This document shows positions 39,811-53,474 of a stretch of DNA of 64,000 nucleotides, one piece after another. The notes below the pieces were generated by a model, which did not search any database, was not told the DNA's origin, and was given only the letters and a program-made list of their open reading frames with translations. The number at the start of each line of letters is the position of its first letter. Within the stretch, counting starts at the first letter, position 1. This DNA comes from Maratus speciosus (Eukaryota; Arthropoda; Arachnida; Araneae; Salticidae), in contig OZ010800.1 in the NCBI GenBank assembly GCA_963932465.1, positions 37,562,352 to 37,626,351 on the forward strand, read 5' to 3'. The position numbers were made by a program, and so were the translations under genes.

Positions 39811-42582
39811 TTTTCTAGATTTTTCGTAGTTCTATTGTCCATCGGCGGCTCGTGCAAAGGCGGGAACTCACTTCCTGCTAAGCCGGCTATTCACAAACAT
39901 CTGATAACAACAGAATAAGGAAAAACTATTAATTTTAACAAATATCATGATATAGATTAACTCGTTTTTAGTTTATTTAATTGACTGAAGCAGAAATTTA
40001 AGATGAAAATCAAAGTTGGTATAGTAATGAACTAATAATATTGAAGTATTAATATGTGTAACTAGTTTTTGAAATATTAAGATGTATAAGATAGAAGAAA
40101 GTTTTGGGATTGGCACATCCAACTAGTTTTTGAGATTTTCGCGTTCTGCAGAAGTTTCTTGACTTTCGTAAAAGGAATTAGGTTTTGAAATTTTAGCTTA
40201 ATATAGTAAATTTTATCCTTTGCGATTTTAGTGGTTTTTTCTTTTTTTTGCGATTTTCCAGAATAATAATCGCCAGTTATCAAAACGACAAGATTTTGAA
40301 GAATTATGAATTTCAACGTCCGGATTTGAGACTCTGTACTGCATTGTTAAATCTGTATATGTGTTCACCGAGAGTTATTATAACACGTTGATACAGTGCA
40401 TTCACTAGGTTTTTTTTTAAAAAGGCTGTTAAAATAATATAATAATTAAAATCATTCAAAGACAAAAAATTCCAACGCAGAACAGCATACAGAATACTAT
40501 TGAAACGAGCGAAGCGAGGCGAATCTGTCCGCCACATGACGTAATGCGCGAGCAGTTAAGAAATCTTTACAATTGGCGCATCGCACGAATGGTACCCCCT
40601 GCTTGGCCTAAAATCTAAAATGGGTTAAAGAACGGGAAGGACCATACAGGTGCTTACCCGTTATTTCGAACAAAAAAAGTGTGTAAAAAATTAACCTACT
40701 TAAAAGGCTTTTTAAGGATTTAAGCAACCTTCGTTAAATTTTATTGGGGTGGGTAGGATTTTATGTAAATACTAGCAGGTTATGCCCGCTACGCTGGTCT
40801 GTTTATCCAAGCGAACCTTGAATCAAATAAAATGCATCAGTGAATTTGACATTGTGATTTAAAGCAATATGGAATGTCCTTTCGCATTGCTGAAAAGATA
40901 TGAACGCCATTGTGCTATTATATTTTCTAATGTGAAGACATTTAGTAAAGAATGATAGTACAATATGCTATATAATAAAACAACCCCTGAAAAATTATTG
41001 GGCTAATAATGCAAACAAACGGACAAAATCCATCCAGTAAAACTTTTTTAAAAGGCTGATCTTTCATATTGCGGTCCATCTGATTAGAGAACTTTCCCCA
41101 TAATTCTATAACTAAGCAACGTAGAATAATACGCAATAAATTCAAACCTCCCCAAATATTGTCTAATCAAAAAAGCAAGTATTCTCAATATCCGCCATCT
41201 AGAACTTTTTGAAAAGTATAATCTTTCATAATCGGTTTCACATGATTATGGAACTTTCTGCCATTACTTTATGACTAAGCAACGATATGCAAAATACTAA
41301 TATATGATACCGAATATGAAGTAAATATTTTTTTTAAAAAGCAGATCTTGGAAAGTAAATTGAACGAAATCACTTTCCTTAAAATAATTTGTTCAAACAC
41401 CGATTGGAGTTAATTAAATATAAAATACATAATGGTTAAATAATATCGCGATACATTTGTTTACATTCAAATTCGCGAAAAAAATTAAATTTTTAATGCG
41501 TAAAAGTTCAAATGAAAACTTTTAAACAATTGTAAAATAAAATGAATGATGAATTATATGAATATGACGACACAGCAGTAATAATAAAAAGACTAGAATT
41601 ATCAAAGAGAATAAATTAAACAAAATTCACGCAACTAAACTTTTAACAATAATCCATTGTCCGATTACTAGATGTAAGTTTTCAAAAGATTTTGAATGTC
41701 ACTATGCTTATTCAGGATCAAAATCAATATGATTCAAATATCTGTAACAATATATATACAAAGGGCTTAGTTTCTAGCAAAAAAAAAAAAAAAAAAAAAA
41801 AAAGTACCGGAGCTCTAATATTCTGCCGTAATAACAACAAGGCGTAGAACCCCCCCCCCTCCCCCCACACACGCATATCTATATTTCATACACTATTTGC
41901 AAATTTTAAAGCAATTTCGTCTTTCTAAAAGGAAATTTTATATATTTGACACATCTTTAGGATTAATATATAATGAATTCTAATAAATGAACAGAGCAAA
42001 AACATTAAAATCAGGAGTGGGGAATTTTCAGAAAATCCTACTCGTTACGGACTTCTTTGTATTGGTGCGTAGTATTTATAAACTCTGGTCTGTTCTGACT
42101 AATATTTAAATCTTTTCTAAAATTAAAGAAGTACTGGAGTACTCCTGTGATATTCGGAGCAAATTAAGCACCGCGCGGAGCTAGAAAGTTAATCAGAGAG
42201 AATATTTTAAAAACACGAACAAAAAGCAGCAAGTAAAAACGGCAGAAACAGTTTCGACTAATTCTGACATTCCTCATCGCCGCGCCGTTCTGAAACCATT
42301 ATTTAAAAAAAAAAAAATCCCTACACAGGACACACTATGTCGCATACGTAAGCGCTTTGGTAGGAAAGAACGCAAAAGATTTAAGATGGGAGGGAAAGAA
42401 ACAAAAATTTAGGCTTTGATTTTTTAGAAACACTATTTCCGCTGAACTCCGGAGTGAGTGCCGGTGAATTCAGATCAATATTTAAATTTCCACTAAAAAC
42501 AAAGAAGTAGCGGATCTGAGAATCAAACAGAATATATTAACTATAATATCCAACGCAAATTAAGCACTGCTTATAGGCTAAA

Positions 42583-43194
42583 ATACTTCAAACCTACATT
42601 AATTTTCATCTTAAATTTGTGCTTCATTTTATTAATCAGAGTAACACGAACATAATATTTAATAAAATAAATATTATCGTTATTCTGTTTGCGAATCACC
42701 GGGATAGCTAGATACGAAGTACATGTCGCTACATCAGCAGCCGATGTACAGCAGAACTATGAAAAATCGAGAAAATCGCACAAAAATCGTTTGTCACAGC
42801 GTCCCCCTTCCAGGGTTACACATCCATTTTCAACTGGGATCTGGCTTCAATAGTCAAAAATATACGTATGAAGTTTGGTTCAAATCTATGCCTAACTTTG
42901 TATGCCTTCCGGTGAAACAATAATGAAAATGGCACAAAAATCGCTATTACAGCACCCCCTCCCGGCGGAATATCCCCAAATTTAACCTGGACTTGCTGGA
43001 CATAATAAAAAATACATAACTTCGTATACTTTCCGATGATATAATGAGACATACATGTAAACGGACAGACAGATATTTTGTAAAAACATGTTTTTCGGGA
43101 TCTCTGACCTTTAAAACATGTAAATTCGTCGAAAACTGGAAGTCGAACAAAAATTCGACTACAATACTTTCTTCTGTTATAGATAAAAGAAAGT
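42583..43194 (-). repeat. Short inverted arm of unit 8
   Basis: S-associated arm, very close to unit 3. Confidence 0.8.
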
Positions 43195-43859
43195 AAAAAA
43201 AAAGATAATGCTAAAGCAAATATTTTAATAGAGTAATTTTTTTTAAAGGTAAAAAAAAAAAAAAAAAATCCCAATAACAAAAGAAAATTTTTAAATTTTT
43301 ATGCAATTTTTGACTTTTTTTTTTTTAATTTTGCGGCGATTTTCCATATGTTTAAAAGGAATCAGGGTTTTTTTTTTTTTTTTTTTTATAAAATTTATTT
43401 GGAGTTCGGGCAGAGATTTTCGGATTTTTCTCGAATTTTTCATGTGATTTTTAGAATTTTGTGATTTGTAAAAGGAACTCGGTTACCAACTTTTAGACGA
43501 ATATAATAAATTTTCTCCTCTGCGAGTTTTGAACTTTTTTTTCCAAATTCATGGCGATTTGTCTGCATTTGTGAAAGAAATCTGGTTTTAATCTTTTAGT
43601 CTAATATTGTAAATGCTGTCCTCTTTTTTTTTTCTTTCATTAAAGTTTATTCTGAATTTCTCGCGATTCTTTTATGCAATTTTTACTTTGTTCTAAATCT
43701 TCAATAGAAGAAAGTATTGTAATCGAAATTTTTTTCGACTTCCGGTTTTCGACGGATTTACATGTTTTAGGGGTCAGAGATCCCAAAAAACATGTTTATA
43801 GAAAATGTCTTTCTGTCCGTGCGTCGCGTCCGTGTGTCCGTCTGTCCGTGTGTCTGTCG

Positions 43860-45177
43860 CCATTGTACCATCAAAAAGTGTATGAAGTTATGCATAGAAT
43901 TGAACCAAATTTTTATGTTAAGATTTTGGCTATGGCAAGCAGATTCTCCTTGAATTTGGAAAAAATTCGCCGGTAGGGGTCGCTGTAATAGCGATTTTTG
44001 TGCGATTTTGAATATTGTACCACCCAAAAGTATATGAAGTTATGCATAGAACTGAACCAAATTTTTATTTTAAGTTTTTGGATATGGCAGGTAGGTCCTC
44101 CCTGAATTTGGAAAAAATTCGCCGGTAGGGGACACTGTAACAGCGATTTTGAATATTGTACCATCCAAAAGTATATGAAGTTATGCATAGAATTGAACCA
44201 AATTTTTATTTTAAGTTTTTGGTTATGGCAGGTAGGTCCTCCCCGAATTTGGAAAAAAATCGCCGGTAGGGGGCGCTTTAACAGCGATTTTCTTGCGATT
44301 TTGAATATTGTACCATCCAAAAGTATATGAATTTATGCATAGAATTGAACCAAATTTTTATTTTAAGTTTTTGGATATGGCAGGTAGGTCTTCCCTGAAT
44401 TTGGAAAAAATTCGCCGGTAGGGGGCGCTGTCACAGCGATTTTGAATATTGTACTATCCAAAAGTGTATGAAGTTATGCATAGAATTGAACCAAATTTTT
44501 ATTTTAAGTTTTTGGCTTTGGCAGGCAGATCCTCCCTCAATTTGGAAAACATTCGCCGGTAGGAGCGCTGTAACAGCGATTTTGAATATTGTACCATCCA
44601 AAAGTGTTTGAAGTTATGCATGGAATTGAACCAAATTTTTATTTTAAGTTTATGGCTATGACAAGCAGCACCTCCCTGAATTTGGAAAAAATTTGCCACT
44701 AGGGGGCGCTGTAATAGCGATTTTGCATATTGTACCATCGAAAAGTGTATGAAGTTATGCATAGAATTGAACCAAATTTTTATTTTAAGTTCTTGGCTAT
44801 GGCAAGCAGGTCCTTCCTTAATTTGGAAAAAAAATTGCGGGTAGGGGGCGCTGTAATAGCGATTTTTGTGCCATTTTGAATATTATGCCATCGAAAAGTG
44901 TATGAAGTTATGCAGAGAATTGAGCCAAATTTTTGCGTTTCTTTTTGTTCATGGCATGAAAGTCCTTCCTGAATTTGGAAAAATTCCGTTGGAAGGGTGC
45001 GCTATAATTACGATGTCTGTACCATTTTCTTTATTATACAATCGAAAATTGTATAAAATTATGCATACAAATTGAACCAAATTTTTTGTGCATGTTTTTG
45101 GCTTTGGCCAACAGGTCCTCCTTGAATTTGGAAATATCGCGCGGTAATGGGGCTCTGTGATGGCGATTTTTGTATAC
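43860..45177 (+). repeat. Subrepeat array of unit 9, 9 copies
   Basis: S-type order, starting with a GGGGTCGCTG core as in unit 4. Perfect CTCF-like core at 44,696-44,711. Confidence 0.92.
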
Positions 45178-47946
45178 TTTTCTAGATTTTTCGTAGTTCT
45201 ATTGTCCATCGGCGGCTCGTGCAAAGGCGGGAACTCACTTCCTGCTAAGCCGGCTATTCACAAACATCTGATAACAACAGAATAAGGAAAAACTATTAAT
45301 TTTAACAAATATCATGATATAGATTAACTCGTTTTTAGTTTATTTAATTGACTGAAGCAGAAATTTAAGATGAAAATCAAAGTTGGTATAGTAATGAACT
45401 AATAATATTGAAGTATTAATATGCGTAACTAGTTTTTGAAATATTAAGATGTATAAGATAGAAGAAAGTTTTGGGATTGGCACATCCAACTAGTTTTTGA
45501 GATTTTCGCGTTCTGCAGAAGTTTCTTGACTTTCGTAAAAGGAATTAGGTTTTGAAATTTTAGCTTAATATAGTAAATTTTATCCTTTGCGATTTTAGTG
45601 GTTTTTTCTTTTTTTGCGATTTTCCAGAATAATAATCGCCAGTTATCAAAACGACAAGATTTTGAAGAATTATGAATTTCAACGTCCGGATTTGAGACTC
45701 TGTACTGCATTGTTAAATCTGTATATGTGTTCACCGAGAGTTATTATAACACGTTGATACAGTGCATTCACTAGGTTTTTTTTAAAAAAGGCTGTTAAAA
45801 TAATATAATAATTAAAATCATTCAAAGACAAAAAATTCCAACGCAGAACAGCATACAGAATACTATTGAAACGAGTGAAGCGAGGCGAATCTGTCCGCCA
45901 CATGACGTAATGCGCGAGCAGTTAAGAAATCTTTACAGTTGGCGCATCGCACGAATGGTACCCCCCTGCTTGGCCTAAAATCTAAAATGGGTTAAAGAAC
46001 GGGAAGGACCATACAGGTGCTTACCCGTTATTTCGAACAAAAAAAGTGTGTAAAAAATTAACCTACTTAAAAGGCTTTTTAAGGATTTAAGCAACCTTCG
46101 TTAAATTTTATTGGGATGGGTAGAATTTTATGTAAATACTAGCAGGTTATGCCCGCTACGCTGGTCTGTTTATCCAAGCGAACCTTGAATCAAATAAAAT
46201 GCATCAGTGAATTTGACATTGTGATTTAAAGCAATATGGAATGTCCTTTCGCATTGCTGAAAAGATATGAACGCCATTGTGCTATTATATTTTCTAATGT
46301 GAAGACATTTAGTAAAGAATGATAGTACAATATGCTATATAATAAAACAACCCCTGAAAAATTATTGGGCTAATAATGCAAACAAACGGACAAAATCCAT
46401 CCAGTAAAACTTTTTTAAAAGGCTGATCTTTCATATTGGGGTCCATCTGATTAGAGAACTTTCCCCATAATTCTATAACTAAGCAACGTAGAATAATACG
46501 CAATAAATTCAAACCTCCCCAAATATTGTCTAATCAACAAAGCAAGTATTCTCAATATCCGCCATCTAGAACTTTTTGAAAAGTATAATCTTTCATAATC
46601 GGTTTCACATGATTATGGAACTTTCTGCCATTACTTTATGACTAAGCAACGATATGCAAAATACTAATATATGATACCGAATATGAAGTAAATATTTTTT
46701 TTAAAAAGCAGATCTTGGAAAGTAAATTGAACGAAATCACTTTCCTTAAAATAATTTGTTCAAACACCGATTGGAGTTAATTAAATATAAAATACATAAT
46801 GGTTAAATAATATCGCGATACATTTGTTTACATTCAAATTCGCGAAAAAAATTAAATTTTTAATGCGTAAAAGTTCAAATGAAAACTTTTAAACAATTGT
46901 AAAATAAAATGAATGATGAATTATATGAATATGACGACACAGCAGTAATAATAAAAAGACTAGAATTATCAAAGAGAATAAATTAAACAAAATTCACGCA
47001 ACTAAACTTTTAACAATAATCCATTGTCCGATTACTAGATGTAAGTTTTCAAAAGATTTTGAATGTCACTATGCTTATTCAGGATCAAAATCAATATGAT
47101 TCAAATATCTGTAACAATATATATACACAGGGCTTAGTTTCTAGCAAAAAAAAAAAAAAAAAAAAGTACCGGAGCTCTAATATTCTGCCGTAATAACAAC
47201 AAGGCGTAGAACCCCCCCCCCCCCCTCCCCCCACACACGCATATCTATATTTCATACACTATTTGCAAATTTTAAAGCAATTTCGTCTTTCTAAAAGGAA
47301 ATTTTATATATTTGACACATCTTTAGGATTAATATATAATGAATTCTAATAAATGAACAGAGCAAAAACATTAAAATCAGGAGTGGGGAATTTTCAGAAA
47401 ATCCTATTCGTTACGGACTTCTTTGTATTGGTGCGTAGTATTTATAAACTCTGGTCTGTTCTGACTAATATTTAAATCTTTTCTAAAATTAAAGAAGTAC
47501 TGGAGTACTCCTGTGATATTCGGAGCAAATTAAGCACCGCGCGGAGCTAGAAAGTTAATCAGAGAGAATATTTTAAAAACACGAACAAAAAGCAGCAAGT
47601 AAAAACGGCAGAAACAGTTTCGACTAATTCTGACATTCCTCATCGCCGCGCCGTTCTGAAACCATTATTTAAAAAAAAAAATCCCTACACAGGACACACT
47701 ATGTCGCATACGTAAGCGCTTTGGTAGGAAAGAACGCAAAAGATTTAAGATGGGAGGGAAAGAAACAAAAATTTAGGCTTTGATTTTTTAGAAACACTAT
47801 TTCCGCTGAACTCCGGAGTGAGTGCCGGTGAATTCAGATCAATATTTAAATTTCCACTAAAAACAAAGAAGTAGCGGATCTGAGAATCAAACAGAATATA
47901 TTAACGATAATATCCAACGCAAATTAAGCACTGCTTATAGGCTAAA

Positions 47947-48558
47947 ATACTTCAAACCTACATTAATTTTCATCTTAAATTTCTGCTTCATTTTATTAAT
48001 CAGAGTAGCACGAACATAATATTTAATAAAATAAATATTATCGTTATTCTGTTTGCGAATCACCGGGTTAGCTAGATACGAAGTACATGTCGCTACATCA
48101 GCAGCCGATGTACAACAGAACTATGAAAAATCGAGAAAATCGCACAAAAATCGTTTGTCACAGCGTCCCCCTTCCAGGGTTACACATCCATTTTCAACTG
48201 GGATCTGGCTTCAATAGTCAAAAATATACGTATGAAGTTTGGTTCAAATCTATGCCTAACTTTGTATGCCTTCCGGTGAAACAATAATGAAAATGGCACA
48301 AAAATCGCTATTACAGCACCCCCTCCCGGCGGAATATCCCAAAATTTAACCTGGACTTGCTGGACATAATACAAAATACATAACTTCGTATACTTTCCGA
48401 TGATATAATGAGACATGCATGTAAACGGACAGACAGATATTTTGTAAAAACATGTTTTTCGGGATCTCTGACCTTTAAAACATGTAAATTCGTCGAAAAC
48501 TGGAAGTCGAACAAAAATTCGACTACAATACTTTCTTCTGTTATAGATAAAAGAAAGT
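47947..48558 (-). repeat. Short inverted arm of unit 9 (L-associated)
   Basis: Same variant set as units 4 and 6. Confidence 0.8.
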
Positions 48559-48612
48559 AAAAAAAAAGATAATGCTAAAGCAAATATTTTAATAGAGTAA
48601 TTTTTTTTTAAA

Positions 48613-48650
<38 letters not shown>

Positions 48651-49272
48651 ATAACAAAAGAAAATTTTTAAATTTTTTATGCAATTTTTGACTTTTTTTT
48701 TTTTTTTTTTAATTTTGCGGCGATTTTCCATATGTATAAAAGGAATCCGGCTTTTTTTTTTTTTTTTAGCCCACTATAGTATTAAATCTTGTCATTTTTT
48801 CAATAAAATTTATTTGGAGTTCGGGCAGAGATTTTCGGATTTTTCTCCAATTTTTTATGTGATTTTTAGAATTTTGTGATTTGTAAAAGGAACTCGGTTA
48901 CCAACTTTTAGCCGAATATAATAAATTTTCTTCTCTGCGAGTTTTGAACTTTTTTTTCCCACTTCATGGCGATTTGTCTGCACTTGTGAAAGAAATCTTG
49001 TTTTAATCTTTTAGTCTAATATTGTAACTGCTGTCCTCTTTTTTTTTCTTTCATTAAAGTTTATTCTGAATTTCTCGCGATTCTTTTATGCAATTTTTAC
49101 TTTCTTCTAAATCTTCAATAGAAGAAAGTATTGTAATCGAAATTTTTTTCGACTTCCGGTTTTCGACGGATTTACATGTTTTAGGGGTCAGAGATCCCAA
49201 AAACATGTTTATAGAAGATGTCTTTCTGTCCGTGCGTTGCGTCCGTGTGTCCGTCTGTCCGTGTGTCTGTCG

Positions 49273-50285
49273 CCATTGTACCATCAAAAAGTGTATGAAG
49301 TTATGCATAGAATTGAACCAAATTTTTACTTTAAGTTTTTGGATATGGCAGGTAGGACCTCCCTGAATTTGGAAAAATCTCGCCGGTAGGGGACGCTGTA
49401 ACAGCGATTTTGAATATTGTACCATCCAAAAGTATATGAAGTTATGCATAGAATTGAACCAAGTTTTTATTTTAAGTTTTTGGATATGGCAGGTAGGTCT
49501 TCCCTGAATTTGGAAAAAAATCGCCGGTAGGGGGCGCTGTCACAGCGATTTTGAATATTGTACTATCCAAAAGTGTATGAAGTTATGCATAGAATTGAAC
49601 CAAATTTTTATTTTAAGTTTTTGGCTTTAGCAGGCAGATCCTCCCTCAATTTGGAAAATACTCGCCGGTAGGGGGCGCTGTAACAGCGATTTTGAATGTT
49701 GTACCATCCAAAAGTGTATGAAGTTATGCATGGAATTGAACCAAATTTTTATTTTAAGTTTATGGCTATGAGAGCAGCACCTCCCTGAATTTGGAAAAAA
49801 TTTGCCACTAGGGGGCGCTGTAATAGCGATTTTGCATATTGTACCATCGAAAAGTGTATGAAGTTATGCATAGAATTGAACCAAATTTTTATTTTAAGTT
49901 CTTGGCTATGGCAAGCAGGTCCTTCCTTAATTTGGAAAAAAATTGCGGGTAGGGGGCGCTGTAATAGCGATTTTTGTGCCATTTTGAATATTATACCATC
50001 GAAAAGTGTATGAAGTTATGCAGAGAATTGAGCCAAATTTTTGCGTTTCTTTTTGTTCATGGCATGAAGGTCCTTCCTTAATTTGGAAAAATTCCGTTGG
50101 AAGGGTGCACTTTAATTACGATGTCTGTACCATTTTCTTTATTGTACAATCGAAAATTGTATAAAATTATGCATACAAATTGAACCAAATTTTTTGTGCA
50201 TGTTTTTGGCTTTGGCCAACAGGTCCTCCTTGAATTTGGAAATATCGCGCGGTAATGGGGCTCTGTGATGGCGATTTTTGTATAC
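49273..50285 (+). repeat. Subrepeat array of unit 10, 7 copies (pure L type)
   Basis: Order: GGGGACGCTG, GCTGTCAC, ACTCGCCGG, CCACTAGGGGGCGCTG (49,805-49,820), GCGGGTAGGGGG and the two degenerate terminal copies. Its first four copies reappear as the extra block in units 5 and 7. Confidence 0.92.
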
Positions 50286-51665
50286 TTTTCTAGATTTTTC
50301 GTAGTTCTATTGTCCATCGGCGGCTCGTGCAAAGGCGGGAACTCACTTCCTGCTAAGCCGGCTATTCACAAACATCTGATAACAACAGAATAAGGAAAAA
50401 CTATTAATTTTAACAAATATCATGATATAGATTAACTCGTTTTTAGTTTATTTAATTGACTGAAGCAGAAATTTAAGATGAAAATCAAAGTTGGTATAGT
50501 AATGAACTAATAATATTGAAGTATTAACATGTGTAACTAGTTTTTGAAATATTAAGATGTATAAGATAGAAGAAAGTTTTGGGATTGGCACATCCAACTA
50601 GTTTTTGAGATTTTCGCGTTCTGCAGAAGTTTCTTGACTTTCGTAAAAGGAATTAGGTTTTGAAATTTTAGCTTAATATAGTAAATTTTGTCCTTTGCGA
50701 TTTTAGTGGTTTTTTCTTTTTTTTTGCGATTTTCCAGAATAATAATAGCCAGTTATCAAAATGACAAGATTTTGAAGAATTATGAATTTCAACGTCCGGA
50801 TTTGAGACTCTGTACTGCATTGTTAAATCTGTACATGTGTTCTCCGAGAGTTATTATAACACGTTGATACAGTGCATTCACTAGGTTTTTTTTCAAAAAG
50901 GCTGTTAAAATAATATAATAATTAAAATCATTCAAAGACAAAAAATTCCAACGCAGAACAGCATACAGAATACTATTGAAACGAGCGAAGCGAGGCGAAT
51001 CTGTCCGCCACATGACGTAATGCGCGAGCAGTTAAGAAATCTTTACAGTTGGCGCATCGCACGAATTGTACCCCCCTGCTTGGCCTAAAATCTAAAATGG
51101 GTTAAAGAACGGGAAGGACCAAACAGGTGCTTACCCGATATTTCCAACAAAAAAAGTGTGTAAAAAATTAACCTACTTAAAAGGCGTTTTAAGGATTTAA
51201 GCAACCGTCGTTAAATTTTATTGGGGTGGGTAGAATTTTATATAAAAACTAGCAGGTTATGCCCGCTACGCTGGTCTGTTTATCCAAGCGAACCTTGAAT
51301 CAAATAAAATGCATCAGTGAATTTGACATTGTGATTTAAAGCAATATGGAATGTCCTTTTGCATTGCTGAAAAGATATGAACGCCATTGTGCTATTATAT
51401 TTTCTAATGTGAAGACATTTAGTAAAGAATGATAGTACAATATGCTATATAATAAAACAACCCCTGAAAAATTATTGGGCTAATAATGCAAACAAACGGA
51501 CAAAATCCATCCAGTAAAACTTTTTTAAAAGGCTGATCTTTCATATTGGGGTCCATCTGATTAGAGAACTTTCCCCATAATTCTATAACTAAGCAACGTA
51601 GAATAATGCGCAATAAATTCAAACCTCCCCAAATATTGTCTAATCAACAAAGCAAGTATTATCAA

Positions 51666-52103
51666 TATCCGCCATCTAGAACTTTTTGAAAAGTATAATC
51701 TTTCATAATCGGTTTCACATGATTATGGAACTTTCTGCCATTACTTTATGACTAAGCAACGATATGCAAAATACTAATATATGATACCGAATATGAAGTA
51801 AATATTTTTTTTAAAAAGCAGATCTTGGAAAGTAAATTGAACGAAATCACTTTCCTTAAAATAATTTGTTCAAACACCGATTGGAGTTAATTAAATATAA
51901 AATACATAATGGTTAAATAATATCGCGATACATTTGTTTACATTCAAATTCGCGAAAAAAATTAAATTTTTAATGCGTAAAAGTTCAAATGAAAACTTTT
52001 AAACAATTGTAAAATAAAATGAATGATGAATTATATGAATATGACGACACAGCAGTAATAATAAAAAGACTAGAATTATCAAAGAGAATAAATTAAACAA
52101 AAT
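51666..52103 (+). repeat. 438 bp spacer segment, copy left of the insert
   Basis: It runs from TATCCGCCATCTAG to AATTAAACAAAAT. This is normal unit sequence up to the junction with the insert. Confidence 0.92.
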
Positions 52104-52118
52104 ACGCTGGTATTGTGA

Positions 52119-52590
52119 TTGTTCCTGGTATGGCAGGTCAAAGTAACGCCATACATAGGTTATTCTGGTCCAACGTTAATAGCTATAAGAAGTGGGAAAC
52201 ACAGTTCTTCCACACCAAATACTCATGCTCAGGATTTTGAAATTCTATTAATACTCAAAGATTTTGAAAAATTAGTGAAAACAGAAGAGGGTTTCATCAA
52301 ACCTGTAATCATAGTTACGGTTGATGGAGATCCAGACGAGAATCCCCGCTACCAGAAAGTTATATCGTTTGCTATTAACCATTTCAAAAAGCATGATTTG
52401 GATAGCATTTTCATAGCGTGCAATGCATATAATTGAGTAGAAAGGCGAATGACACCACTCAGTCGAGAACTGTCTTGTCTTATACACCCTCATAACCATT
52501 ATGGTTCCCATATCGATGAGAACGGTCGCACTACTGATGAAGAAATGGAGCAAAATAACTTAGCATATGCTGGTAAAACTCTCAGAGATA
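52119..52590 (+). pseudogene. DDE-transposase-like fragment, N-proximal part
   Basis: The open frame runs from about 52,119 to an in-frame TGA at 52,434, and the same frame continues as recognisable protein until a frameshift near 52,580. Visible motifs are YSGPTLIAIRSGKHSSST, then VTVDGDPDENPRYQKV, then a stop followed by VERRMTPLSREL. From memory, predicted proteins in spiders and insects have a similar VDGGPDENPR stretch followed by a VERRM motif. The layout resembles the second Asp and the Glu of a DDE integrase/transposase core, here about 38 residues apart. That assignment is inference. No start Met is present: the frame simply enters from the left junction. A few residues seem deleted just before the stop. 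It cannot make a functional protein. Confidence 0.45.
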
Positions 52591-52938
52591 GCAGATATCT
52601 GGAACTCATTAAACATTGACAGTTATCCCGTTATTGCCACATATGTTGATTCAGGCAAACTAGAGTCTCTTGGTTATGACTTGGATTGGTATTCGAAGCT
52701 CGTACAAGAAAGTCAATATTTGCTGCAAATTGTAAAATGCGAAAAAAAGAATTGTTGCTTTTTTGCACGTAGTGGATTATTTCGTATATTAAAAGGACGA
52801 TTCATTCCTCCTCCAATTAAAATGATACAATCGTCAAATGACATCATTACAAGTGAAGAGGGGGAATTTATAGATTTAAGTCTCCGTCTGGCCTTAAATC
52901 TGAATAGTACAGAAAAGATTTTTAAAGATGCTGTATGA
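52567..52938 (+). pseudogene. Same decayed gene, middle part after a frameshift
   Basis: The frame switches within AGKTL/KLSEIADIWNSL near 52,580 and stays open to TGA at 52,936. It contains a cysteine-bearing segment (IVKCEKKNCCFF) and GRFIPPPIKM, which continue the same remembered protein family. The shift and the upstream stop show that this is one relic, not two genes. Confidence 0.45.
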
Positions 52939-52984
52939 TTATTTTTGCTCTTCCATAAAGTTCACGCAATTATCCACAAGAACT

Positions 52985-53336
52985 TGTGGAAATTGTGGTC
53001 AATATCATGCATCTCAGAAGTCAGCAAACAGATACAAAAAAAATTCAACAGAGTGAAAAAAGCGAGAAGGACTGCCGTATACGACCATTGAGAATTGCTG
53101 CTCGTCGAGCAAATGAACTTATGCGCTTCGTAAGATTCGTGGAAGATGTGGAAGATGTTGAGTGGATCAATGAAGATGAAGTTGATAAAGATTGCATCCG
53201 AACAGTAAGCGATGAAGATAATCAAGTAAAACTGGAAACCAATATCATAACAGATATGGAAAAATGGCTTGAGCAGCCGTGGTCAGCATCGGGATGGATA
53301 TTGTCATGTTCAAATTTAAATTTTTCAAATGGCTAA
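52985..53336 (+). pseudogene. Same decayed gene, C-terminal part
   Basis: A C-x2-C pair (CGNC, 52,985-52,996) lies in one frame, followed by a shift into the frame open to 53,336. That frame contains RIRPLRIAARRANELM and a strongly acidic stretch ending EWINEDEVD. It reads as the tail of the same protein, possibly after a zinc-binding finger. The finger is uncertain because only one cysteine pair is visible and the frames differ. Confidence 0.4.
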
Positions 53337-53474
53337 GTTCTTCTAAAATTGTGATCTAAGAAATTTTCTTAAATAGAATTGTAAAGAAATAAAACAAACG
53401 TTAATTAATATTTAGTAGTTATATTAGTCGAGTAGAGTTTTTTAATTTGTATTGCGTCCTAATTTTTTTAAGTA

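Larger units (their letters stand above)
38456..43820. repeat. Unit 8 (9 subrepeats, spacer B, centre S)
   Basis: Sister of unit 3, about 27.96 kb away: they share TACCCCCTGCTTGG near 40,595, ATACAAAGGGC near 41,757 and TTAACTATAAT near 42,538. One T run in the centre is strongly contracted (near 43,315-43,326). Confidence 0.92.
43821..49233. repeat. Unit 9 (9 subrepeats, spacer B, centre L)
   Basis: It groups with units 4 and 6 by its L centre (near 48,770) and arm variants, and with unit 6 by CCTATTCGTTACGG near 47,403. Confidence 0.92.
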
